DNA of 64,000 nucleotides from Fragum whitleyi (Eukaryota > Mollusca > Bivalvia > Cardiida > Cardiidae), in contig OX411547.1 of NCBI GenBank assembly GCA_948146395.1, positions 61,936,610-62,000,609 of the forward strand, in the 5' to 3' direction. A program made the position numbers and the translations under genes. Shown piece by piece: positions 1-10,947 of the stretch; the stretch's first letter is position 1; each line of letters begins with the position of its first letter. The notes beneath the pieces are model-generated. The model made no database searches, was not told the origin of the DNA, and saw only the letters and a list, made by a program, of their open reading frames with translations.

Positions 1-195
1 GTGGCGGCAAATATCCTTTCAGACGTTTGTCTCTCACCAATGGGTAGATAATCGTAAACCTATGTGAGATAGCAGTCGGAGGCTAGGAAAGGGTGTAATG
101 GTAGTACAGGTGAAAGAAATACCAGGAATCCATTGTTAGGTGCTCCGGCCGCCGCGATATAACATTCAAACAAATCAATGAAATATCAATCGTCC
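1..195 (+). mobile_element. tRNA-derived SINE, copy 1 (5' end outside window)
   Basis: This is the body of a SINE that recurs at 26471-26680 (same strand) and 35345-35615 (opposite strand). Shared blocks include the CTCACCAATGGGT segment, the GATAGCAG...GGAGG segment, a run matching AAATACCAGGAATCC, and a GCTCCGGCCGCCGCGATATAAC block near the 3' end. The tail TTCAAACAAAT is shared with copy 2. The tRNA head lies beyond the window edge, apart from a few bases (GTGGCGGCA) that match the end of the acceptor stem in copy 3. About 20 bases present in copy 2 just before the tail are missing here. Confidence 0.75.
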
Positions 196-1718
196 TTACA
201 CCGAAACAAACGATTAACATCTATGTTAAGAACTCTTCAACGCTTGCGCTACCAACAGCCTGGACACTGGAATGATGGTTTTTGAAAGTATTCAAACGTA
301 TTTATTAGCCTAGCAACTCTAAAATCAAGTTGCCTAAGGATGTGCACACTTGAAAATTACGGGTGCACGTCTAAATGCCTTTATTGACGTTTGTCTCTTT
401 CTAATGGGTCAATCTCATTTCCATGAAAATTATCGGGCGCCCTCTCTTTTTTTACATTATTGTAAAATTCTAGGGATGTAACCGTACGTATTACACACGA
501 TCCATCTTTTTTTTGACGTGCATCTGTAAAAGTAGGGGTGCACGCCCAAATTTATACGTGCAGGACTAAATAAAGACTTTCAACCTATTTAGCTCGCCGT
601 GCAAACAAAATACATTCCCCGTAAGTATATATTTTACCTGATGGTCCATGTTTTTTCCTGGCGGTTCCCAATTCTTTTAAAGAATATTTTTACTTTCGTC
701 TTGCGTAAACGGGCGATATGTTATTACAAATCTTAAACACTACTATTTTGTATATAATTTTTCCAAAATATGTCTTATTATAATGATGGTAGTGTTACCC
801 CCGTGCACAAGGCATATATCGTGAAAATGTCATATTAAAGCGTCCAAAGTAGTAAATATTTTAACACGATGCTACAAAAGTTTAATGGTGTAAGTGAATT
901 ATTTACCTACACATTGATTACAGCTGTAGTTACGATGCTTTTTTAATTAAATAGAACGAATTTTGTTCTTTTTCCAGGAAAAGGGTTCCAGTTTTATTAT
1001 AGATAATGGATTAGAAAACGTCCCATAGAGCGGGAAGATTTTCTGTATAAAAGTCATTCATTACGCCTACTTATTGGACTATCTTGATTTCTGTAGCCAA
1101 ACATGCCGATTTATAATCTGGGAGCATTTTGTATACGTATTGAAGTTTGCTAGAAAACTGATTTGAACAACACCGATTCCTCCAATAATTCACGATGATC
1201 GCCGAATTTCAACAAGCGTACGGTGCCCGTTCGGCGGCCAACGATATCCGCGCAATGATCGTGCAGCTTTAGGAGTGTCGGGTTGGTCAGGGACTCTAAA
1301 TATACATGTATATTTAGGGTCCCTGGATTGGTTAAACAAAAAGTGATATAACATTTTGGAAATTTTGAGACCTTAGGAGTATAGCCCGGAAACACGTCGT
1401 ACATGTACAAAATATCCTGTAGGCGTCATACGAATATCGCAGAGTGACCGTGCTATATTCATTCGCAAATCTTATTTAATCTTAATCTTGATTAAATCTG
1501 TAGTAACGAGGATTTGGAATGACAACGACGCTATTTTACATTTAAGCCATCGGTGACGAAACGAAACCTTGCTAATACGTATTGTGAAACATTATTGACC
1601 TGTCGCTAATCTAATATTCCTGTTGACCTTCATTGATATTCGGAACCCACTTCCTTATATAGATTAAAAATAAATAAAAGTTACTCTAAAATAACAAATT
1701 AAACCCGGTTGTTTTAAA
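196..1718. other. A+T-rich DNA without recognised gene
   Basis: No coding region is supported. A loose direct repeat with the pattern GTGCA...GGGTGCACG occurs at about 345-380 and 520-565. A hairpin motif with GTAGTTACGATG lies near 918-940; it recurs elsewhere in the window. The 86-codon minus-strand open frame at 1150-1410 overlaps a palindrome and is not convincing as a gene. Confidence 0.5.
1280..1335. repeat. Near-perfect 50-bp palindrome
   Basis: The two arms read inward as CAGGGACTCTAAATATA and CCAGGGACCCTAAATATA (on the other strand), meeting at a central CATG. The outer flanks GGTTGG/GGTTAA also partly pair. It could be a small foldback element or the remains of one; I find no second copy in the window. 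Confidence 0.6.
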
Positions 1719-1818
1719 TGACCAGATATAGGTCTAGGTGTAAGGTCAGAGACTTGCAATGTTAAGGTCCGGAGATCGAAACTCCCTCTCGTCTTTTTCT
1801 TTTCTTTTCTTTTCTTTT
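1719..1818 (+). pseudogene. tRNA-like sequence with pyrimidine tail
   Basis: A box-like TAGGTCTAGGTG and B box-like GAGATCGAAACTCC occur in tRNA order and spacing on the plus strand. A GGAG/CTCC stem closes a seven-base loop, as in a T arm. The sequence runs directly into CTTTTCTTTTC repeats, which could be a pol III terminator and SINE tail. It does not fold as a full tRNA, so a tRNA-derived SINE head or decayed tRNA copy is the best reading. Confidence 0.4.
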
Positions 1819-2261
1819 TTAATACGATGGTACTTTTAGGCTTTTTAGATCTTATAAAAATTATAATAAAAAACGGCACAGTTTAATCATTTTTTTAAAA
1901 AAAGAATAAACAGAAGTAGCGACAAGCAATGAAATGTATAAAAGAAAAAAGTAATAACATAATTAGCATTTAATCTAATGAAAGAAAGAAAATAATTCAA
2001 TTCAGTCGCTACTTCAGAGAAAAAAGCAAATATGACGATCAAAAACCTCGTGACCTCAGCTTGAAAAGGGTCACAACAGCTTGTTAATTCCATGGAATTA
2101 AAGAAATGAGAGATTTGATAAAGATAAAAAAAAAAACACTGTCAATACAAAATATCATAATCAAGAAATTAAAGAGACAATAAAAATGTCATTTTATATA
2201 ACAATAATAAAATTAGAATTAAAGTTAAAATAGTTTGGAAAATAAATTTACAACATCCGAC

Positions 2262-2340
2262 TCTCTGCGGGCTCGAACCAGGGCTGTTAGACTATTGAAA
2301 CTTATTGCCGAACGGTTTAGACCTCTGCGCTATAGACCCA
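2262..2340 (-). pseudogene. tRNA-like sequence
   Basis: On the minus strand TATAGCGCAGAGG fits the pol III A box and GGTTCGAGCC the B box, about 45 bases apart. Acceptor and T stems do not pair cleanly, so this is more likely a tRNA-derived SINE head or relic than a working tRNA gene. No anticodon can be assigned. Confidence 0.45.
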
Positions 2341-2601
2341 ATTCTATCTTTTGCATTATTTGATTTGATTTCAATATAAAATACTGAAAGTTACCTCGCG
2401 GATATAACCGAAAGGAAACGAAAATTAATGAGTGACAGGTAAACTTTGTTTTCCAATATGTATATATTTTAATCGCACCATTCTACTAATACGGTCCTCG
2501 AATGGTCATCGTAGGAAGAACGTTTTACAGCTTCTATATAATATCAAAGCCGTACGGAGGATATAGAACATCGCATGGACGTATACGGGATCCTATTTAT
2601 A

Positions 2602-3017
2602 CTGAACCACAAAAGAAACGTCGAAGTATTTAGAATTGTAGAAAACAGTGAAAATAAAGACACATTCGAGGTTCTTTAGTGAAAATGTCTTCAATTTGAC
2701 TCCAAGTTTAAGAAAAAATACTGCTTCTATAAAATCTTTGCTGAGCTATTGAAATTGGCTTTACATAGCGTTGATACTCACTGTTTTAGATGGGACGAAT
2801 TTTCAAGAGGAATTTTGCAAAATTTGATTGTTCACTATTTTCGTGTGAATTTCGACTATAAATTTTCATTAAAACGCTTCCAGGATTCCTTATATCATTT
2901 GTGTTTTACATCAATTTGGAAAATGACTGTTCGTTGAAAGTTCAAAAACAAGCCTTTCACAATAAGATTTTTATACAAATAAAATTCTCCTGGTGCGAAG
3001 TTTTTTTTGTGGTTCAG
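2602..3017. mobile_element. 416-bp TA-flanked MITE, single copy
   Basis: The left end reads CTGAACCACAAAAGAAAC and the right end is its approximate inverse, ending TTTTTGTGGTTCAG. TA lies immediately outside both ends (2600-2601 and 3018-3019), the target duplication expected of Tc1/mariner-type insertion. The inside is A+T-rich. A 62-codon open frame inside is too short and featureless to call a gene. Confidence 0.7.
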
Positions 3018-3217
3018 TATATAAGGTTACTTTATAATATTCCGCCTTGCGACTGTACAACGGTGTAAAATAATCACGCGACATTTTTTTCTTTATTTTT
3101 CAACAATTCTATAAATACTTGACCGATTTAAAAATGTTTACATTAGAGAAGGCGGAATAACGCCAGGAAAGGGTTGAATGCGGTAAATTCTTCGATTTCG
3201 ACAATCTGCGGATGAAT

Positions 3218-3263
3218 AAGTTATTGACGACCAAGTAAGATTTTACTTGGTCGTCAATAACTT
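3218..3263. repeat. Perfect 21-bp inverted repeat, 4-nt spacer
   Basis: The arm AAGTTATTGACGACCAAGTA (first 20 of 21 bases) at 3218-3238 is exactly inverted at 3243-3263. Transcribed in either direction it would form a strong hairpin. No other copy is seen. Confidence 0.85.
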
Positions 3264-4185
3264 TTTTATCAGCAGAATTTTAAAAGATCTGCCATTTTCA
3301 GCGAATTCCTGACTTTCCCCCACCTTCTCTGCTTCAAACCGAATTCAAATCGGTCATATATTGACAGAATAATTGATGATTTTCGAAAATTGCTGCGTGA
3401 AGTGGTTCCACCCCGTGTGTCTACAATCAGTCTATATCTTGCTGTGTGATCTTAACTCACAGTCTCTGATCGAGAACCGCGTATTATCTTGCAATAGGTT
3501 ACAGGGAACCATTACAATCTCCCGCCATCTGTCACATTTTGTCCAGGGAGTTAACGGTGAAGTAAACAAAGATAAGGGCGGCCTCTGATTGGTCCATAAT
3601 AGATAAAAGATAATAATAAATGATAAAGATCATATCTAATCATTTATTATAACAACTTATATTGTTTCTACAAGTTTGATACAAAATGTTAGAGCTGAGA
3701 GTCTATTTCGGGTCTTGAGAGGCATTTTCTAGACATCGGGGTATTTTCTGGAACCGACTGCGAAATTCGTCGGGTGGGGAGGGTTATCTTAAAAATGACG
3801 TCATTACTCATTGAAAAAATGGATCATGCTATATTCAAAATGGTCTATTTGGATGCGCAACTGATTTTTCTTTAATTTGATATAAGGCTTGACTTCCCGT
3901 CAATTTTTTGGGATGAGCTATATAGGCTTTTGTTATAATGGTCGACAACGGGAAATGTAATAGTTCCCTGTAACCAATAGCCAAAGGAATGATGCACCGG
4001 CATTGGAATGGTTCTGTGATAACTAATACAGATAGTACCAGATATTGGCTATCATATGAAAAATGAATCTATGAGTGACGTTACCAACAATTTTTACATG
4101 TGTGTGATTCACATACGTAATGCAGCCTACACAATGACAGAATACAATATGAAACGCGCCTACCGCCTGTAGAAGAGGTGAGAAC
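3264..4185. other. No recognised gene or element
   Basis: Unassigned A+T-rich sequence. Open frames here are at most about 79 codons and lack composition or motifs that would support coding. Confidence 0.4.
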
Positions 4186-4272
4186 TTAACTATCTGCAGA
4201 GCGTATAGTGAAGACTCAGCTTTGCTTTGCGCACTTTTGAAATTGGTTGAAATATTACGCACAGGCTCAAAT
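4186..4272. mobile_element. Half of a GCCTGTGCG-type foldback element
   Basis: The run from GTGAAGACTC through TTTGCTTTGCGCA to ACGCACAGGCTCAAAT matches the right half of the element at 6818-7055. The left arm is missing. Confidence 0.5.
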
Positions 4273-4805
4273 CACAAGTCGTCGCATGGCATCTGTGTCA
4301 AATGTTAACTTGTCCAGCGTGCAAAAACATTTCAAATTATTTCAAATAAAATTAGTACACATGAAGAGCGGGGTATAATTCCTTAGTCATTTCGCAAACG
4401 ATTTTATCTTCAACGCAGGACTGACTTTGAGTTGGCTCTACGACTCCATGTGTCATATTTATATAGGCTAATAAATTCGTGAAGAACCAAAATTTCAAGG
4501 AAGACGGTCGGCGCCATTAATGACAATTTTCGTTATCTGATCAGAAAGAAAACCTTCTCCAAATGGCAATTTGTTTTACGAGCAAGAGAAATATCAATGA
4601 TTATTTTCGTTAACACATTATCGCTGGTCTAATCAGCTTTATTATTAAGGCCGATAGAATAATGATGTTAATTCTGAAAAAAGGAATAATTTCGAGAAAT
4701 TTGTAACTCTTTTCATGGAATTTTCTCACTGCGGGGACCTAAGGTTCTTATCGAGCCGTCAACGAAAGAATTTTATAGATGTGCTTTACATGTTCAAAAT
4801 GTCTA

Positions 4806-5258
4806 CAGTTAACAACACCTTACAATTGACATAGTGAATGATTTGGGAAAGCTTTTAGAATGAAATTAATCGAATGCAAAGAGTGAGTTTGAGTGAAATT
4901 AAAGGGAGGTAATCCAATAGCGCTAATTTTGTTCAGGATGAACAAAATTAGCGATACTTATTACCTTCCTTCAATACAATATATTAATGACATTAGTAAT
5001 AATAACATTCACGTTCTATAAATAGCTTCTTTTTATTTCAAGAAACAATCAGGCACCTACAGTTTCAATTATGTTAGTGAAATCACGATTTTGTTCTCTG
5101 AATATATTTTGAATGTTGTTGATTTTCTTTTTTAATTCAATTTGGCGCGTTTTTGAATTGTTAGAAGAAGTGTTTGGATTGAATGAATGGAGCGTTGAGT
5201 GAGCGATTTAGAATGGTTTTGATTCAGATGAATGTCAATTCCACGATGTTACTAGCTG
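4806..5258 (-). mobile_element. CAGTTAACA MITE, copy at 4.8 kb
   Basis: This is a near-complete copy of the window's most abundant family. It starts CAGTTAACAAC and ends TTACTAGCTG, with TA just outside each end. In the middle, GGAGGTAATCC opens a long palindrome (about 4908-4970) with core TTGTTCAGGATGAACAA. The distal half carries the family's motifs GAATGAATGGAGCG and GAGCGATTTAGAATGG. TA target duplication plus CAG...CTG ends suggest Tc1/mariner mobilisation. No coding capacity. Confidence 0.85.
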
Positions 5259-5261
5259 TAT

Positions 5262-5322
5262 ATGCGCATCCTCACAGTCTAATCAGAGTCTTCACTTTAC
5301 TACGCGCATGTTAGATAGCTGA
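5262..5322. mobile_element. Fragment resembling GCCTGTGCG-type foldback
   Basis: A short run, CAGAGTCTTCACTTTACTAC followed by GCGCATG, matches the inner arm of the family copies at 6818-7055 and 10948-11190. It lies directly next to the MITE at 4806-5258. Confidence 0.35.
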
Positions 5323-5329
5323 AGATCTT

Positions 5330-5412
5330 CTTTGGCTCAGTGGCTAGCGCCTTGGACTTCTAAACCAATTATTTCAATATTACTTGCCCGCGGCGTTGGT
5401 TCGACACCGGCC
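5330..5412 (+). pseudogene. tRNA-Arg(UCU)-like relic
   Basis: TGGCTCAGTGG (A box) and GGTTCGACACC (B box) are present. The D-arm and anticodon region, TAGCGCCTTGGACTTCTAA, closely resembles eukaryotic tRNA-Arg(UCU). The anticodon stem TTGG/CCAA closes a loop whose central triplet is TCT. About 20 extra bases separate the anticodon arm from the T arm. The T stem (GTTGG/CCGGC) pairs with two G-U pairs, but the acceptor stem does not pair. It is probably a pseudogene or SINE head rather than a functional tRNA; tRNA-Arg(UCU) genes can carry introns, but the extra bases are not at the canonical intron site. Confidence 0.5.
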
Positions 5413-5500
5413 CAAAAGCTGGAAGTTACCGACGCGGTTATTTTCAGCTATGCTTCAGTTCCAGATTATTTGTTCGTAAGAGTATTAAGAAGAGTATGCC

Positions 5501-5638
5501 CAGCCCTGCGTTCAGGATGTAAAAACGTTTTGCGAGTGTTATGAGATGATATCCCGCTTTGCACGTGCACATACGTGCAAAGCGGGGTATCATTTCTAAA
5601 ATGTTACACTAACGTTTTCATCCTGAACTCAGGGCTGG
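5501..5638. mobile_element. CAGCCCTGCGTTC foldback, copy a
   Basis: An imperfect palindrome running the full length of the element: CAGCCCTGCGTTCAGGATG at the left is mirrored by CATCCTGAACTCAGGGCTG at the right. The centre reads CTTTGCACGTGCACATACG followed by GCAAAGCGGGGT. Copies occur at 12504, 14951, 18266, 23009, 24497 and 62460. No coding capacity. A decayed half-copy may follow at about 5645-5720. Confidence 0.85.
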
Positions 5639-6343
5639 TTTCACAATACAGAAACATTTGTGAGCGTTTAGAAACGTTACCCCACTTTTCACGTGATTTC
5701 ACGTGTTAGTGCCGTGGTGAATATACATCACCTCCAAAAAGATGTCATAAAGTGTTGCCGAGGGATTTTGTAACACATAAATTTATTTACCACATCCATG
5801 TTTGGTATTCAACAGAAAATTAAACACAAAAATATAACGTAAAATCCATTATCTTTCTCTGTCAAAATAGACAAAATTTCAATTTAAAGTCTTTATTCCG
5901 GGGAAAATTTCTCCGAAGGGATCACCCATCTAGTCTTATCTATGGGTTTTGTAAGAACGTTTTAAATTGAATAAACTGTCACAAATTTTACATATTTTTT
6001 CGTTTGACGTTCAAACCTCGAAAATAAGATGTAGTTACGAGTTTTTTTCGCTCGTAGACGACTTATAGTCGATGTGTGTCAAAACCTCGTAATGATAAAT
6101 TATGTAAGCTGGAGTTATGAGATTTTGGTCGTATATCGACTTAATTAATTTTGGGGGAATATCTTAATAGTTTTATGCATATTCAAAACGTCTTTGATAA
6201 ATCTAAACTTACATGGAAGAAAACCTAATAACCTGACAGAGGTTAGTATTGAAATCGTTCTAGAAAAAGAGAATTTCTTTGTGAAAAGATTTTTTACTAA
6301 TTAAAATGGGACTTCCTTCATTTTGGTAATAGTTCACCTAGAC
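5639..6343. other. No recognised gene
   Basis: Apart from a possible decayed foldback half at 5645-5720 and hairpin-like GTAGTTACGAG sequence near 6030-6060, nothing can be assigned. Confidence 0.4.
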
Positions 6344-6509
6344 TTAAGGTAGTGGACCCGTAAGAGTTCCGCAAAATTTTGGAACTCATGTTTTTTTCAC
6401 AATGTTAATCGAGGTTTCCTTATAGAAATTATTAGGAAACTTCTGTAAACACTTTTTAAGTTTATCACTTTCAAAACGGTGCGGAACTATAACAGGTTTA
6501 TTATCTTAA
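6344..6509. mobile_element. TTAA-flanked GGTAGTGGACC palindrome, decayed copy
   Basis: The left arm, TTAAGGTAGTGGACCCGTAA, is well preserved. The centre (CACAATGTTAATCGAGGTTT) and right arm (GCGGAACTATAACAGG) are recognisable but worn. Better copies lie at 12058-12220 and 47122-47278. Confidence 0.7.
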
Positions 6510-6817
6510 TATAAAGATGCAGCCAACATTTTCTGATCGATCAAAACGTTCAATTATAATGAGATTAAATCCAACAATTTACGACATCTTGTTTCAGTCA
6601 ATTTTGTGATGAATGACGTTCATGCCGTGTACATGTAACTACCGCTTTGTCAGTATGACGTTCAAGTCACCCTTCAACGATTTGCACTGTCTTTCATGGC
6701 CATTTTCTTTTTCTTGCCATTTCTATTAAACCCGCAATATATATAATTGTTTAAATATTTTTGGGGACGGATGTAAAGGGGGCAGCTATCAGTCAATAGA
6801 ATGATTCAAACCTAAAT

Positions 6818-7055
6818 GAGCCTGTGCGAGGCATTTCCAACAATTTGAAATGAGCGTGAGATGCAAACACTGAGTAGCGTAGCCAGCCACATGCTGCAAA
6901 TATAAATACCAGATGGCCTACAGATACTTTGAGATTTTATCTATCTACTAAATGCATAGTGAAGACTCTGGTCAGACTGTGCGGATGCACAGGCTGGTCA
7001 GAGTCTTTGCTTTGCGCATGCTTGAAATTGTTGGAAATCTCACGCAGATGCTCAA
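6818..7055. mobile_element. GCCTGTGCG-type foldback, longest copy
   Basis: The left end, GAGCCTGTGCGAGGCATTTC, and right end, GGAAATCTCACGCAGATGCT, are inverted versions of each other. An inner inverted region around GGTCAGACTGTGCGGATGCA lies off centre. About 60 bases between the arms look inserted. Related copies: 10948-11190, and fragments at 4186 and 5262. Palindromic MITE; mobilising family unknown. Confidence 0.65.
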
Positions 7056-7240
7056 ATGTCATTGTAGTTTGAATAGTGTCAAAGACTGCGTAAATTCGAA
7101 GCTGTCGTGGTGGTTAAGCAGTTGCCACCTCAACGTTCTAGCCATCGCTCTTTAGAACATTTGTGATGCACGTATATGTATCATATATCTCACAAGATCA
7201 ACAGAAAAAGAGATTATTTTGGATTTCAATTATACAATAT

Positions 7241-7324
7241 AAACCCAATGTAATGGGTGTTGTAGGTGCTCACTTGAATCTTCTCGCCAAGAAGATTACA
7301 ATGAGTACCCACAACACAGGGTTT
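7241..7324. repeat. 84-bp imperfect palindrome
   Basis: AAACCC...GGTGTTGTAGGTGCTCA...AATCTTCT is mirrored by AGAAGATTACAATGAGTACC, CACAACAC and GGGTTT. It is probably a small foldback element; only one copy is seen. Confidence 0.7.
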
Positions 7325-7717
7325 CATTGAGAAATAAATGTCTTAGACTGACTTTTCCCCGTCTTATCTGCACTTCTGTCTAACGATTGCATAACATGCA
7401 GGAATCGTATAACTGCTACATAAAGAGATACCTTAGGGAAAATTAAACGTTGAACATTTGCCTACGTGCCTCCAACATATACATAGACATGTTCTTTATT
7501 GACAAAAACTTACTTAAAGTTTCTGGTTAAAATAAAATAAACACAAACGTTTTCTGGCGATTTCAAGAGATCATCGACGTTTGATAGCGTTCACACAACG
7601 TTTTTCTAGCGTTAGTGCAAAGAACATTCGATCATCAATGTTTCCTCAAAAGTTGTCAGAATGCGAAGGTGTTCACCTTTAAGATACTGGTCACCCTAAT
7701 TTTGACCATTCTAAATA

Positions 7718-8927
7718 CAGTAAGTAACATCGTGAAATTGACATTCATCTAAATCAAAACATGTCTAATTCGCTTACAATTATTAAATACCAAACACTCA
7801 ATCAAACTATCCATAAACGATACTAGATCATAAAAAAGATAAGATCAACAACTTCATTCAAAATTATTATAGCTATAAAAGATTGCAATTTCAATGACAT
7901 AAATGACATGAAATTATAAGCGTCAGAGGATACAGACCGCAGTAGATTTCACAAGTTCTCTGTTCTCAACACCCCGGTCACACTGCATCAAATAACAGCC
8001 TCTCACCCAACAGACTACAATGAAACAACCATTTTACTAATTTGAATCAAGTGTTATGCTGGCAAGAAAATCGTTAACTTTCAATGTATGCATGAAATAG
8101 ATTTCAAATGAACCGATCTAAGTCACTTGTTTTGGTCGCGAAAATTGGTGAAAATTTGGTCGTTTTGCACGAAATTCAAACTTCCATGGTAGCCGCAAGG
8201 GAAATGATAACGTTTGTTAGGCTTGGTTCCTGTGAAGCAAGCATAGTGCCAATTCTGTTGATGCAACGTATTTACCAACGCAATTACCAACCATTTTCTT
8301 TTTTCACAATATTCTGCGGAATCCTTTCCCTATAGTTTCAGCCAGCCAGAAAGGCCGGCTATAATCAGAAACCCCACCACCTTTTGTTTACAGTGTCATT
8401 GGGTTTGGTTTAAACCTATTTATTTTACATCGATTGGGAAACAAGCTCTTACAACTTGAGTTAGTCCCTTACGATTCTGAGAAAATTCACCAGTACTCGC
8501 GTCGAATGTGTGGACCAATGAAAGAACCAAGATCGATAGCAGCTCCCGGGAATCGAACTCAGGACCTTTGAACCAAGAGGCCGACGCTCTACCTTTGGAC
8601 CACGGACACCACATATTTTCACTGGGTGCAGACAAACCGTGAAAAGGTCGAGACCTGTAAGTTTTGCATTCATAAATGGTCTCAAGATTGCATCTTAGAA
8701 TCATTTAAGGCAAGTATTTGCATTACCATTCTCAAATATCTACTAAAAACTAACATTTGCCTATCATTGCTCATTTGGTCCCATGGTCAATTTGAATATT
8801 TCACACTCTATTACTACATGCGATAATGGATGGCCTCCCATAAATTCACTGCAAAATCGCTCATCGCACTCATTCAATTTCCTTCAAAAATTCTTTCACC
8901 TTGTCAATTTCATTATGTTCTTAACTG
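7718..8927 (+). mobile_element. CAGTTAACA MITE split by ~900-bp insertion
   Basis: The left half (7718-7930) begins CAGTAAGTAACATCGTGAAA and runs through the family's TCAAAAC...ATTATAAGCGTC. The right half resumes at about 8827 with GGCCTCCCATAAATTCACTG and ends TTCTTAACTG at 8927. TA flanks both outer ends. The ~900 intervening bases are foreign to the family and include the tRNA-like sequence at 8541-8612, so something inserted into this MITE, or the centre was replaced. Confidence 0.7.
8541..8612 (-). pseudogene. tRNA-like sequence (probable SINE head)
   Basis: The minus strand reads GTGGTCCAAAGGTAGAGCG (D-arm/A box) and GAGTTCGATTCCCGGG (B box/T arm) with tRNA spacing. The anticodon stem is poor and no anticodon can be named. 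It sits inside the interval that interrupts the MITE at 7718-8927, consistent with a SINE nested in a MITE. Confidence 0.5.
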
Positions 8928-9317
8928 TACATTGTATAAATTGCAAACAATAGCTTGGTTTCAATTTTAATCCATATAGTTGTTTTTCGGCTATTTGCGT
9001 CCTTTGGAAATGCCTTTTGTAATGTGCATTTTCTCTGCATAGAATAATAACATTATTCTTGGTTTTTAATCATTTAACTCGATAATTACAGCATGATTAC
9101 AATGATTTTAACGAATCCTATTATGAATCATAGATTACGTTTGGGATTTCGTTTCCATGACAACGGGGAGATTGTAAAACGAATGATTATTAATTCTTTA
9201 TCTGTTTTTCGATTTCCAGTTTGTCAATATGAATGCGTAAACAATGGATTCTATATTACCCAACCGAAGCGAGAGAAAACGACGACATTCTATTGTAGCC
9301 AGATAAAGTGAGGGCTG

Positions 9318-9756
9318 TATACAATCAAGAATATTCTGAAATTGAAGAAAGGTGAATGTTTTTGGAATGTTGTTGAAATTTAATCGGATGAGTGTAATGA
9401 GTGGGTGTTAAATGTCATTCAATGGAGGTAATACAATATAGCTAATTTCGTTAAATTTGAACGAAATTAGCGATATTGTATAACCTCCCTTGAATAATAT
9501 TTCATTATCTCCCTGTATAGGAAATATACTTTTCTATAAATAGATAAGAGTGTCTTCGCAGATCACCTATCTGGTACGTCGAAATCTAGGCTAGTCAATT
9601 AAAAAGAGGAACGGTTTGGTCGTTTCGAATGAAGTTTTGTGACGTTTCGAATGATTTCCAGGCATTGTGGACCGTATTGAATGGAGCGCTGAGCTTTCGT
9701 TTTAGAAATGATTTAATTGGTATAAGTGACAATTGAACGATGTGTTCCTGTAAGCC
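9318..9756 (-). mobile_element. CAGTTAACA MITE, diverged copy
   Basis: The central palindrome is clear: GGAGGTAATACAATATAGC at 9425 is mirrored by the TATTGTATAACCTCC end at about 9488. The ends are eroded, and GAATGGAGCGCTGAGC near 9690 marks the distal half. Marked divergence suggests an old insertion. Confidence 0.65.
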
Positions 9757-10309
9757 TTTTAAGAAATTGATTGAATTAGTCGGAAAACGTTGCTTACTAA
9801 AAAAAAACAGAAAAAAGAACCCTAGTTGGATAACTGGATATCCAAAACAGAATGTAAGAAAGGGTGAAAAATAAAGAAAATAAATACAAAATGTACTTGC
9901 GTAAATGTTTCAAGAAAATGCTAAATTATTTATATGTCAAAAATAATTTCGGTCATTGGATACACTTTTGAAAAGCTTTTTTGAAATAATATACAATATC
10001 AACGAATATATTAATTACTCGACCTCAAAACAAAAATTTTTTAATTACATCGGATCTCAAATGATAGAGAATAGGATTTCGGTACATGTAATTATTTTCA
10101 TGACCTTTTCAATGATGAGTACCAGGCAAATTAAAGGCACAATATTACAGAGAATATTGAAATTAAATATTACAAAAGAATATTATTTTGTGAGTAGCAA
10201 TTTAATATTTTGATTAGAAACTAGCATCACGAAGAACGTGAAATGTCACCGAATGAAACCAAAATAAATATCACTAGTGTTTAACCAAGGTGGCGTTCTT
10301 CAAGGTATA
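9757..10309. other. No recognised gene
   Basis: A+T-rich sequence. The 85-codon open frame at 9956-10213 is of low-complexity composition and I would not call it a gene. Confidence 0.4.
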
Positions 10310-10869
10310 CACTGAAACGAACTTCTAAACGGCCACTTGGTTTTTGCTGATAACATTTTCTTTGGTATCTGAAGTGGGAAGTAGTCGAATCGTATTGGAA
10401 AAATCAGTAGGGGTGAATCTTTTAATACAAATCGACCGGAAAAAATGTGAGGAAAGCAACGAATTTGAAGGGAATTCAAGGGTTCACCCGTTTTCAAAAT
10501 TAAGATTGGTGGGTGGGGTAATTTTAAATATTTTTGCTCGTGTGAATAATATAACAACAATTTTAAAAAATTAATTCCTGACACGCGTAAGTAGTCTAAA
10601 TTTGTCAGTTATAGGATAAATTTTCGTGTATTTCTTAAACCGAATTTTTTTAACTCCTCGAAAATTTGCAACTTTTGTGACTTTCGTAAAGGAGGGTTCT
10701 TATGATTGAAGAATTGTTACAGACACCAGGTACAAAAATCGAACCAATTCGTCAGAATACGCCAAATTGAACGGCCTTTTATTAAAGGTAAAACGTACTT
10801 CAATAAATGACTACAAACATGTTAAAATGTGGCAAATGTAAGGTGGCCGTTTAGAAGTTCGTTTCAGTG
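10310..10869. mobile_element. 560-bp element with perfect 27-bp inverted ends
   Basis: Both ends read CACTGAAACGAACTTCTAAA inward (first 20 of 27 matching bases). TA lies directly outside on each side (10308-10309, 10870-10871). Together these indicate a recent Tc1/mariner-type non-autonomous insertion. An internal segment, AAAATTAAGATTGGTGGGTG, resembles sequence at about 46640-46665. The open frames on both strands inside are mirror products of the element and not genes. Confidence 0.85.
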
Positions 10870-10947
10870 TATGTACTTTATTTTGGTCGACAACCATCCT
10901 TATGAGATTGACTGCTAACTATCATCTGCATATTTTCTTTTACAATT

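Noticed and set aside
4908..4970. GGAGGTAAT motifs as ribosome binding sites
   Set aside because: They are arms of the MITE central palindrome in animal DNA; no ORF follows.
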